Source of the DNA: an uncultured Alistipes sp.
GTDB taxonomy: Bacteria > Bacteroidota > Bacteroidia > Bacteroidales > Rikenellaceae
Length of the DNA: 41,414 bases
Assembly: GCA_947623965.1 (NCBI GenBank)
Contig: CANQIF010000017.1
Coordinates: 1 to 41,414 of the forward strand
Direction: 5' to 3'
Position 1 is the stretch's first letter. Every line of letters begins with the position of its first letter. The notes under the pieces were generated by a model. The model was not told the origin of the DNA. It searched no databases and worked only from the letters and a program-made list of their open reading frames with translations. Below, piece after piece: positions 34,601 to 41,414 of the stretch. Both the position numbers and the translations under genes were made by a program.

Positions 34601-34883
34601 AGAAGAGGAAGAGGATGCAGAAGGCGCTGGCGAAGGAGTTCATCGCATTGACCGCCATCCCCACGTAGTCGGGCGAGGGGGCGAAGAGCGAGGCCAGGCG
34701 GGCCAGCAGCATGAAAAGCGGGGCTCCGGGGGGGTGGCCCACTTCGAGTTTGTAGGAGGTGGCGATGAATTCCGAGCAGTCCCAGAGGCTCGAAACAGGC
34801 TCCATGGTGAGCAGGTAGACCGCCGCCGCGACGGCGAAGACCGCCCAGCCGACGATGTTGTTCCAGCGTTTGAAGGATGTCAT
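31650..34883 (-). CDS. DUF2723 membrane protein, GT-C glycosyltransferase-like
   Basis: A 1077-residue protein. The N-terminal half has about 12 membrane segments with the DUF2723 signature [26 protein letters not shown] (residues about 33-58), where the acidic residues are the expected catalytic ones in GT-C protein mannosyltransferase relatives (TMEM260-like). The central extracytoplasmic part ([27 protein letters not shown] region) is typical of Bacteroidetes members, and the C-terminal 250 residues look helical and TPR-like. It likely transfers a lipid-linked sugar to exported proteins (inference). ATG 34883 ([13 protein letters not shown]) is chosen; an in-frame extension upstream is low-quality Pro/Arg-rich sequence. 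A plus-strand frame of 1188 codons over it is a shadow. Confidence 0.88.
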   Translation of the reverse strand: [1077 protein letters not shown]

Positions 34884-35037
34884 GCGTTGTATATAGGTTT
34901 CCGTTTGCTTCTTTCGGTGCGGGGGCGCATTTCGGTGCGGGGGCCGCTGCGGGCGGTGGCGGACCTTGGCGGCCTGTATCGCAGGGCCGGCCCGAGCGGC
35001 GATACCGGGCGGCCCGGCAACCGGGCGGCCGATTCGA
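34884..35037 (-). other. Leader of the DUF2723 gene with GC-rich repeats
   Basis: If the minus-strand -7 box at 35045-35038 is used, the transcript has a leader of about 150 bases. It contains TTTCGGTGCGGGGGC twice (near 34912 and 34931) and several GGGCGG/CCGCCC words that could pair. No gene here. Confidence 0.4.
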
Positions 35038-35069
35038 CAAAAGTAATCATTAAACGTCGAACCTGCAAT
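35038..35069 (-). promoter_or_regulatory. Promoter of the DUF2723 gene
   Basis: On the minus strand ATTG (35069-35066), 20 bases, TACTTTTG (35045-35038). The -7 is a full match and the -33 three of four. Confidence 0.5.
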
Positions 35070-35118
35070 CTTATTGTCCGCATTTTCGGATCGAAAGAGC
35101 ATCTTTTCGGGCGATCCG

Positions 35119-35150
35119 TTTCCGGGATGGACGAAAATTTACTATTTTTG
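35119..35150 (+). promoter_or_regulatory. Promoter of cysS
   Basis: TTTC (35119-35122), 20 bases, TATTTTTG (35143-35150). The leader is about 20 bases. It has the same TTTC-N20 layout as der and the glycosyltransferase promoter. Confidence 0.6.
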
Positions 35151-35176
35151 CATGCACAACGCAAGTCAAGCGATTT

Positions 35177-36649
35177 ATGGAAACCGAATTTACCCTTTAC
35201 AATACGCTTACGCGCCGCAAGGAGCGTTTCGAGCCGCTGACCGAAGGCCGTGTCGGCATGTATGTCTGCGGACCGACCGTCTACGGCGATCCCCATCTGG
35301 GGCATGCCCGGCCGGCCGTCACGTTCGACCTGCTGTTCCGCTACCTGCGGTCGCTGGGCTACAAGGTGCGCTACGTCCGCAACATCACCGACGTCGGCCA
35401 CCTCGAACACGACGCCGACGAAGGCGAGGACAAGATCGCCAAGAAGGCGCGGCTCGAAGAGCTCGAGCCGATGGAGGTGGCCCACCACTACACCGAGCGC
35501 TACCACCGCGCCATGGACGAGCTGAACGTCATCACCCCCTCGATCGAGCCCTGCGCCTCGGGCCACATCATCGAGCAGATCACCTTCGTGCAGCGCATCC
35601 TCGACGCGGGATTCGCCTACATCTCGAACGGCTCGGTCTACTTCGACGTCGAGAAGTACAACGAAAAATACCGTTACGGCCGTCTCTCGGGCCGCAACCT
35701 CGACGAGATCGTCCTCGGGACGCGCGAGCTCGACGGCCAAAGCGACAAGCGCCACCCCTACGACTTCGCCCTCTGGAAAAAGGCCTCGCCCGAACACATC
35801 ATGCGGTGGCCCTCGCCCTGGAGCGACGGCTTCCCGGGCTGGCACATGGAGTGCTCGGCCATGAGCACGAAGTACCTCGGCGACCGCTTCGACATCCACG
35901 GCGGCGGCATGGACCTCATGTTCCCCCACCACGAGTGCGAGATCGCCCAATCGACCGCCGCGCTGGGCCACGATTCGGCCCGCTACTGGGTCCACAACAA
36001 CATGATTACGATCAACGGGCAGAAGATGGGCAAGTCGCTCGGCAACTTCATCACCCTCGAGGAGCTCTTCACCGGCAGCCACCGGCTGCTCACGCAGGCC
36101 TACTCGCCCATGACGATCCGTTTCTTCGTGCTGCAGGCCCACTACCGCTCGACGCTCGACTTCTCGAACGAAGCGCTGCAGGCCGCCGAGAAGGGGCTCG
36201 ACCGGCTCATGAAGGGGTACGAGACCCTCGCGAAGATCCAGCCCGCGGCCGCCTCGACGCTGCATCCCGAGGAGCTCGAAACGCGCTGCGCCGAGGCGAT
36301 GGCCGACGATCTGAACTCACCGATGGTCATCTCGGCCCTCTTCGACTGGGTGCGGCTCATCAACCAGGCGGCCGACGGCAAGGAACAGCTGACGGCCGAC
36401 GACATCGAGCGGCTCAAGGCGGTTTTCCGCCGCTACGCCTTCGACATCCTCGGGCTTAAAGAGGAGAAGTCGGCCGCGGCGGGCGGACGCGACCGGATCA
36501 CGCCGCTGGTCGAAATGCTGCTCGACGAACGGCTCAAGGCGCGCGCCGCGAAGGACTGGGCCGCCTCGGACCGCATCCGCGACGGGCTCCAGGCCGCCGG
36601 CATCCGCGTCAAGGACCGCAAGGACGGCACCGACTGGGAGCTCGAGTAG
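35177..36649 (+). CDS. cysS: Cysteinyl-tRNA synthetase
   Basis: A 490-residue class I synthetase. [16 protein letters not shown] carries the zinc ligand Cys31 and HIGH-type motif HLGH (40-43). Other zinc ligands lie in [10 protein letters not shown] and [11 protein letters not shown]. The second signature is KMGKSLGN (283-290, Gly for the middle Ser of KMSKS). The C-terminal DALR-like helical domain and anticodon region follow. The length is normal. Monocistronic with its own promoter; the next 480 bases are repeats. Confidence 0.97.
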   Translation: METEFTLYNTLTRRKERFEPLTEGRVGMYVCGPTVYGDPHLGHARPAVTFDLLFRYLRSLGYKVRYVRNITDVGHLEHDADEGEDKIAKKARLEELEPMEVAHHYTERYHRAMDELNVITPSIEPCASGHIIEQITFVQRILDAGFAYISNGSVYFDVEKYNEKYRYGRLSGRNLDEIVLGTRELDGQSDKRHPYDFALWKKASPEHIMRWPSPWSDGFPGWHMECSAMSTKYLGDRFDIHGGGMDLMFPHHECEIAQSTAALGHDSARYWVHNNMITINGQKMGKSLGNFITLEELFTGSHRLLTQAYSPMTIRFFVLQAHYRSTLDFSNEALQAAEKGLDRLMKGYETLAKIQPAAASTLHPEELETRCAEAMADDLNSPMVISALFDWVRLINQAADGKEQLTADDIERLKAVFRRYAFDILGLKEEKSAAAGGRDRITPLVEMLLDERLKARAAKDWAASDRIRDGLQAAGIRVKDRKDGTDWELE

Positions 36650-36678
36650 AAGCGGATGGCCGGGGGCTTTCGACGGAA

Positions 36679-37048
36679 GGTTGCGGGCTGCCGGTGCTTC
36701 GCTATCGAGTTTATTCAGGCAGTCCCGCAGCCGAGCGGACGGGCTTGCTCGAGCGGACCTGCGGGACGCGAAGATGCAGCCCTCCGCCCGGGGGCGGCTG
36801 CGGGCTGCCGGTCGCTGCGCGACCGATTTTGCTGGCGGACATTTCCACCAAAGCCTGCGGTTGTGGGCTACCCGGACCGAAACACTCGGGCTGCAGCCTG
36901 CGGAGTGCGCGCAAGTTCGGCGACGAACTGCGGGCCTCCGCCGGGCGGAGGCTGCGGCCCGCCGATCCCTTTCGGGATCGAGTTTGCAGGCAGGCAGACC
37001 TTTCCGCCGCAACCTGCGGCTGCGGCCCGCTGACCTCTAAGGGGTCGA
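36679..37048 (-). repeat. Stem-loop repeat cluster 8 (reversed)
   Basis: Between cysS and the MATE gene, in minus orientation. Remnant at 36679-36710, B unit at 36716-36825 (prefix CGGTCGC/GCGACCG), A unit at 36886-36980 (CGATCCC/GGGATCG, with a GTTCG/CGAAC inner hairpin), and an A remnant at 37010-37048. Both flanking genes are on the plus strand, so unit orientation does not simply follow transcription. It is followed by a short degenerate CAGCCCAGAG-like repeat (about 37048-37100) before the MATE start. Confidence 0.83.
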
Positions 37049-37135
37049 TCCCGCCCAGAGCAGCCACAGCAGCCCAGAGCAGCCCCAGCAGCCCCCATAC
37101 CGAGCCGCCCGCCCCGCATTTGAAAACGAACGACC

Positions 37136-38632
37136 ATGACTGAAATAAAATCCGCCGCCCTCGAACTGGGCACGGAGCGCATCCGAAAGCTCCTTATCCA
37201 ATACTCCCTGCCGGCCATCATCGCCATGACCGCCTCGTCGCTCTACAACATGGTGGACAGCATCTTCATCGGGCAGGGCGTCGGGCCGCTGGCCATCTCG
37301 GGGCTGGCGCTGACCTTTCCGCTCATGAACCTCTCGGCCGCCTTCGGCGCCATGGTGGGCGTGGGCGCCGCGACGCTCATCTCGATGCGGCTCGGCCAGC
37401 GCGACTACGAAACCGCGAAAAACGTGCTGGGCAATGTCGTCATGCTGAACCTCCTGATCGGCGTACTCTTCTCGGCCGCCGCCCTGCTCTTTCTCGATCC
37501 GATTCTCTACTTCTTCGGTGCGAGCGAAGCCACCATCGCCTACGCCCGCGAATACATGGAGATCATCCTCTACGGCAATGTCGTGACCCACAGCTACCTC
37601 GGTCTGAACTCCGTGCTGCGCGCCGCGGGCCATCCCCGCAAGTCGATGCAGGCGACGATCATCACCGTGGCGCTGAACGCCGCACTCGACCCGCTCTTCA
37701 TCTTCGGCTTCGGCTGGGGCATTCGCGGCGCCGCAATCGCCACGATCCTGGCACAGGTCGTCTCGCTCCTCTGGCAGCTGCGCATCCTCTCCGACCGCCG
37801 CGAACTGCTCCACTTCCGCCGCGGCATCTACCATCTGCGCCGCAAGATCGTCGGCGACATCCTCTCGATCGGCCTATCGCCCTTCCTCATGAACCTGGCG
37901 GCCTGCTTCATCGCGATCCTCATCAACAAGGGTTTCAAGGAGTTCGGCGGCGACCTCATGATCGGCGCCTACGGCATCGTGAACCGCATCGCCTTCCTCT
38001 TCGTGATGATCGTCATGGGACTCAACCAGGGCATGCAGCCCATCGCCGGCTACAACTTCGGCGCCCGCCAGTACGACCGCGTCCTGCAAGTCCTCCATCT
38101 GACGATCCTCGGCGCCACGGCCGTCACCATGACCGGCTTCCTCCTCGGCGAAGGAATTCCCCGGGCGGCCGTCCGCCTCTTCACGAGCGACGAGGAGCTC
38201 ATCGGCTATGCCGCGACCGGCATGCGCATCGCTTTCGTGATGTTCCCGATCATCGGTTTCCAGATGGTCTCCACCAACTTTTTCCAAAGCCTCGGCATGG
38301 CCTCGAAGGCGATCTTCCTCTCCCTCTCGCGGCAGCTCCTCTTCCTGCTCCCGGGACTGCTCCTGCTTCCCTCCCTCTTCGCGAACCACACCCCGTGGGA
38401 CGGCAGCTGGGGCGTCTGGTGCGCCATTCCGCTCTCAGACTTCCTCGCCGCCGCCGTCACCTTCGTGCTGCTGATGCGCCAGCTCCGCAGATTCCGCATG
38501 CAGATCGCCGCACAAACCGCGCAACCGGCGCAACCGATGCAAACCGCGCAAACGGCGCAAGATACGAAGACTGCGCAGGCCGCGCAAGCCGCGCAAGCCG
38601 CCCGGCAGCCATCCTCCACCGAAAACAGCTAA
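37136..38632 (+). CDS. MATE family efflux transporter
   Basis: A 498-residue multidrug-and-toxin-extrusion-type protein with about 12 membrane segments in two similar halves. SLYNMVDSIFIGQGVGPLAISGLALTFPLMNL is the diagnostic first-helix region, and MGLNQGMQPIAGYNFGARQYDRV starts the second half. It exports cationic or other small molecules using H+ or Na+; the substrate is unknown. The last about 40 residues are an unusual Ala/Gln/Thr tail (QTAQPAQPMQTAQTAQ...), encoded by a degenerate nine-base repeat (about 38515-38610) and absent from ordinary MATE proteins. The kinase-like gene follows 17 bases later. Confidence 0.92.
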   Translation: MTEIKSAALELGTERIRKLLIQYSLPAIIAMTASSLYNMVDSIFIGQGVGPLAISGLALTFPLMNLSAAFGAMVGVGAATLISMRLGQRDYETAKNVLGNVVMLNLLIGVLFSAAALLFLDPILYFFGASEATIAYAREYMEIILYGNVVTHSYLGLNSVLRAAGHPRKSMQATIITVALNAALDPLFIFGFGWGIRGAAIATILAQVVSLLWQLRILSDRRELLHFRRGIYHLRRKIVGDILSIGLSPFLMNLAACFIAILINKGFKEFGGDLMIGAYGIVNRIAFLFVMIVMGLNQGMQPIAGYNFGARQYDRVLQVLHLTILGATAVTMTGFLLGEGIPRAAVRLFTSDEELIGYAATGMRIAFVMFPIIGFQMVSTNFFQSLGMASKAIFLSLSRQLLFLLPGLLLLPSLFANHTPWDGSWGVWCAIPLSDFLAAAVTFVLLMRQLRRFRMQIAAQTAQPAQPMQTAQTAQDTKTAQAAQAAQAARQPSSTENS

Positions 38633-38649
38633 CAACACCCCACCACCCC

Positions 38650-39291
38650 ATGCAAGAACGATTCGTTATCAACATCGGCCGGCAAATCGGCAGCGGCGGC
38701 CGCAGCGTCGGCGAACGCATCGCCCGCCGGCTCGGCATCCGCCTCTACGACAAGGAGCTCATCAACCTCGCGGCCGAGGAGAGCGGCTTCGCGGCCGAAC
38801 ACTTCGAGAGGGCCGACGAGCAGGAGCACAAGGGGGTCCTCTCGACCCTCATCGGCCACTTCCGCACCCCCTATGTCGGCACCTTCGGCGCGTCGGCCAG
38901 TCCGATCTCGAACGACGCCCTCTTCAAGATCCAGAGCGACGTGATCCGCCGGGTCGCCGAGCGCGAGTCGTGCATCTTCGTGGGGCGCTGCGCCGACTAC
39001 ATCCTGCGCGACCATCCGCGGGCCGTCAGCCTCTTTCTGACGGCCGACGACGCGGACCGCATCCGCCGCATCGCCGCCCGCTGCGGCTGCCCGGAGGAGG
39101 AGGCCCGCCGCCGCATGGAGCACACCGACGCACAGCGCGCCAGCTACTACAACTACTACTCGTCGCGCACATGGGGCGTGGCGGCGACCTACGACCTGAC
39201 GGTCAACACCTCCGTCCTGGGCGAGGAGGAAACGGCCGAGCTGCTGCTCGGCTTCATCGCCCGCAAACTGAACCTCAACCTGCAACGATGA
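38650..39291 (+). CDS. Cytidylate kinase-like protein
   Basis: A 213-residue P-loop protein of the cytidylate-kinase-like family (the group often annotated beside transporters). The N-terminal nucleotide-binding loop is INIGRQIGSGGRSVGE (residues 8-21), then the lid-like RERIRRIAA-type segments and a C-terminal VAATYDLTVNTS motif. It may phosphorylate a nucleotide, but the true substrate of this branch is not established. Its TGA overlaps the prfB ATG (ATGA), so it is translationally coupled to prfB. It follows the MATE gene closely, giving a three-gene unit. Confidence 0.85.
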   Translation: MQERFVINIGRQIGSGGRSVGERIARRLGIRLYDKELINLAAEESGFAAEHFERADEQEHKGVLSTLIGHFRTPYVGTFGASASPISNDALFKIQSDVIRRVAERESCIFVGRCADYILRDHPRAVSLFLTADDADRIRRIAARCGCPEEEARRRMEHTDAQRASYYNYYSSRTWGVAATYDLTVNTSVLGEEETAELLLGFIARKLNLNLQR

Positions 39292-40400
39292 TTACCGCCG
39301 AACAACTCAAGGAAATCGAACAGCGCCGCGACGCGCTGGAGCGCTGCCTCGATATCGAACAGCTGCGCATCGACCTGCGCAACGAAGAGGAGAAGACCCA
39401 GGAGCCCGCCTTCTGGGAACAGCCCGACCGGGCGCGCGAACAGCTGCGCAAGGTGGCCTCGATCAAGACCTGGGTCGAAGCCTACGACCGGATCGCCTCC
39501 GAAGTGGGCGACCTGCTGCTGATGCCCGACTTCATCCGCGAAGGGGTGATCGACGAGGCGGAGATGGAGGCGGCCTATGCGAAGGCGGTCGAAGCGATCG
39601 AACAGCTCGAGTTGCGCAACATGCTGCGTTCGGAGGAGGACAAGCTGGGGGCCATCCTCGATATCAACGCCGGCGCGGGGGGCACCGAAGCGCTCGACTG
39701 GGCCTCGATGCTGCTGCGCATGTACACCCGCTGGGGCGAGGCGCACGGCTACAAGGTGCGCACGCTCGACTGCCAGGCGGGCGACGAGGTGGGCGTCAAG
39801 TCCTGCACGATCGAATTCGAGGGCGACTACGCCTACGGCTACCTCAAGAGCGAGAACGGCGTCCACCGCATGGTGCGTCTCTCGCCCTTCAACGCCAACA
39901 ACAAGCGGCAGACGACCTTCGCATCGGTCTTCGTCTCGCCCGCCATCGACGACACGATCCAAATCACGGTCAACCCGTCGGACATCGAATGGGACACCTT
40001 CCGCTCGTCGGGTGCCGGCGGGCAGAACGTCAACAAGGTGGAGACGGCCGTGCGGCTGCGCTACCACGGCAAGGATCCCGACACGGGCGAGCCGGTGGAG
40101 TACCTCATCGAGAACATGGAGACCCGCTCGCAGCTCATGAACCGCGAGAATGCGATGCGCATCCTCCGGTCGAAGCTCTACCAGCGCGAATTGGACAAGC
40201 GCATGGCGACGCAGCAGGCCCTCGAGGCGACGAAGAAGCGCATCGAGTGGGGGTCGCAGATCCGCTCCTACGTCTTCGACGACCGCCGCGTGAAGGACCA
40301 CCGCACGGGAGTGCAAACCTCGGCCGTCGAGGCGGTGATGGACGGCGATCTCGACGCCTTCATCAAGGCCTACCTCATGGAGTTCGGCGGAAAGGCCTAA
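39288..40400 (+). CDS. prfB: Peptide chain release factor 2
   Basis: A 370-residue RF2, recognising UGA and UAA stop codons. The tripeptide anticodon SPF is at residues 199-201, and the peptidyl-transferase motif GAGGQ at 242-246. The frame is continuous: no in-frame TGA after LERCLDIEQ, where many bacteria have the programmed +1 frameshift, so the classical autoregulation is absent. ATG at 39288 overlaps the previous stop. A strong terminator follows at once. Confidence 0.97.
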   Translation: MITAEQLKEIEQRRDALERCLDIEQLRIDLRNEEEKTQEPAFWEQPDRAREQLRKVASIKTWVEAYDRIASEVGDLLLMPDFIREGVIDEAEMEAAYAKAVEAIEQLELRNMLRSEEDKLGAILDINAGAGGTEALDWASMLLRMYTRWGEAHGYKVRTLDCQAGDEVGVKSCTIEFEGDYAYGYLKSENGVHRMVRLSPFNANNKRQTTFASVFVSPAIDDTIQITVNPSDIEWDTFRSSGAGGQNVNKVETAVRLRYHGKDPDTGEPVEYLIENMETRSQLMNRENAMRILRSKLYQRELDKRMATQQALEATKKRIEWGSQIRSYVFDDRRVKDHRTGVQTSAVEAVMDGDLDAFIKAYLMEFGGKA

Positions 40401-40427
40401 AGCGGCCGCTTTTCGGCCGGCAAACGA

Positions 40428-40466
40428 AGCGGGGCGGGAGCTGCTGACAGCTCCCGCCCCGCTTTC
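40428..40466 (+). terminator. Terminator after prfB
   Basis: A sixteen-base perfect stem (40428-40443 with 40448-40463), loop CTGA, then TTTC. With so strong a stem it may stop transcription from both sides in this convergent gap. Confidence 0.8.
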
Positions 40467-40503
40467 GCTTTGCGGATGCGCGCAGACTGTGCCCGCGCCG
40501 CCG

Positions 40504-41308
40504 CTACAAATATTGATCGATCCCGCGTTCGCGGCGGATGACGCCCCGGCGATTCTGCTCCATGCAATAGGCATGGTTGCGGAGCTGGGTCTCCGACTGG
40601 GCCGCCCGCTCGCGGTGCCAAAGATGAAAAACGATGCCGGCAAAGCGCAGCGCACGCTTCGTCCGGCCCAGCCGGTGCAGCCGCCAGGCCAGATCGTCGT
40701 CCTCCACGCCCCAGCCTTCGAAGCGCTCGTCATAGCCGTTGACGGCCAGGACGTCGTCGCGCCAGAAGGACATGTTGCAGCCGAGGCCGGAGATGTGATT
40801 CCGCTTGAACCAGCGGGCGAAAATGCGGGATAAAAGAGGACATCTAAAGGCTGTTTCCGCCTTTCTTTCAATGCCTTTGCTGAAGAACCTCAGCACCATG
40901 GGGGGGGGTTTGAGCGGCGCAAATCGCCTCGGAATAGGCACGGTCGAGCAGGACGCGCGTGCCCTTGAGAAAGGCGTTCGGACGGGCCGCCGCCGCATGG
41001 TCGGCGATGAAGCGCGGGTGGAGAATCAGGTCGCCGTCGATCTGCACGATGTAGTCGCCCGTCGCGCGGGCGATGCACTTGTTTCGCATCTTGGCTAAAC
41101 GGAAGCCCTTGTCTTCGTGCCAGAGGTGGAGCAGCGGGACCGGGAAGCGGGGCCGGAAACGGGCGATCGTTTCGGCCGTCTCGGGCGTGGAGCCGTCATC
41201 GCCGATGATCACCTCGTCGGGCAGCCGGTCGAGCCGCAGAATGCTCTCCAGCGTGACCGCCAGTGCATCGGGGCGGTTATAGGTGGAGAGGATAAGCGAA
41301 ATCTTCAT
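40504..41308 (-). pseudogene. GT2 glycosyltransferase gene broken at a G9 tract
   Basis: Two adjacent minus-strand frames make up one glycosyltransferase of about 267 residues. Frame 1 (41308 to the stop at 40868) gives MKISLILSTYNRPDALAV, the DDGS motif at 37-40 and the DGD metal-binding motif at 91-93. Frame 2 runs on to 40504 with ISGLGCNMSFWRDDVLAVNG and FEGWGVEDDDLAWRLHRLG, the C-terminal galactosyltransferase-like part. They meet at nine G (40900-40908, C on the coding strand). Loss of one base (to eight) restores a single frame. As written, the protein ends 13 residues after the tract, without the acceptor-side domain. It could be phase variation, a true mutation or an assembly error. 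Confidence 0.8.
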
Positions 41309-41339
41309 GAATAGAAAGTTTGGGTGGAATTATCTAACG

Positions 41340-41371
41340 CAAAGTTACTACAAAAAAGTGAAATGCGGAAA
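41340..41371 (-). promoter_or_regulatory. Promoter of the glycosyltransferase gene
   Basis: Minus strand: TTTC (41371-41368), 20 bases, TAACTTTG (41347-41340). Leader about 25 bases. The sequence from 41309 to the window end is AT-rich and contains no other feature seen. Confidence 0.6.
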
Positions 41372-41414
41372 GATATAGTGATAGAATTGAGTTACAAGGG
41401 TTTTGGTTGAAGTG

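Noticed and set aside
34884..35102. N-terminal extension of the DUF2723 protein to 35102
   Set aside because: The extra 73 residues are Pro/Arg-rich without a signal or domain, and the minus-strand -7 box falls within them.
31674..35240. Plus-strand open frame of 1188 codons over the DUF2723 gene
   Set aside because: Shadow of the real minus-strand membrane protein, which shows coherent transmembrane segments and a known signature; the antisense product does not.
39288..39400. Programmed +1 frameshift in prfB
   Set aside because: No in-frame TGA and no CTTTGA-type slippery site; the frame is continuous through the region where the shift normally lies.

Overview
The window is a GC-rich chromosomal stretch of a Bacteroidales bacterium. 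The likeliest home is Rikenellaceae, near Alistipes. Three things point there: gene starts preceded by the Bacteroidetes -7 box TAnnTTTG rather than strong Shine-Dalgarno sites; Bacteroidales-type families (DUF2723 membrane protein, an 80-residue helix-turn-helix protein, FKBP-like lipoproteins, the acyl-CoA dehydrogenase/EtfAB set); and a base composition much richer in G+C than Bacteroides. Genus is inferred. No rRNA, tRNA, CRISPR array, transposase or phage gene was seen.

Layout. 1-1.07 kb is non-coding repeat sequence. 1.07-12.4 kb is on the minus strand: purA-etfB-etfA-acyl-CoA dehydrogenase (own promoter, terminator at 971-1001), and upstream of it a second tight cluster of MFS transporter, two paralogous outer-membrane barrel proteins, phoH, pepD and a diacylglycerol-kinase-like lipid kinase. 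12.6-18.9 kb is plus strand: CPA2 antiporter with Usp-like tail, the ribosome-assembly GTPases der and engB, and prs. 19.4-21.4 kb is minus: diadenylate cyclase cdaA and a Skp/OmpH-like lipoprotein. 21.5-31.1 kb is plus: ruvA, a small membrane protein, two FKBP-like lipoproteins, a small HTH protein, dnaK, a Gfo/Idh/MocA oxidoreductase and an orphan umuD. 31.6-34.9 kb is a 1077-residue DUF2723 protein on minus, divergent from cysS. 37.1-40.4 kb is MATE transporter, cytidylate-kinase-like protein and prfB. The window ends in a GT2 glycosyltransferase broken by a frameshift at a nine-G tract.

The most unusual content is between genes. Eight intergenic regions (about 3.9 kb together) are built from one family of modular stem-loop units: an AT-rich lead-in, a prefix hairpin whose stem differs from copy to copy but stays self-complementary, and one of two cores (A or B) of about 75-90 nt. 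Each core can fold either as a local hairpin or through a long outer stem, and the two folds exclude each other. Several substitutions are compensated across stems. All copies within a cluster point the same way, and none lies in a divergent promoter region. I do not recognise the family. It is the best candidate for an undescribed system here. Secondary curiosities are a 38-bp duplication of the der 3' end flanking a 174-bp insert, a tyrosine-rich insertion (27 Tyr in 58 residues) inside an FKBP-like domain, two G9 tracts associated with broken reading frames, and gene-specific degenerate short repeats behind several stop codons.
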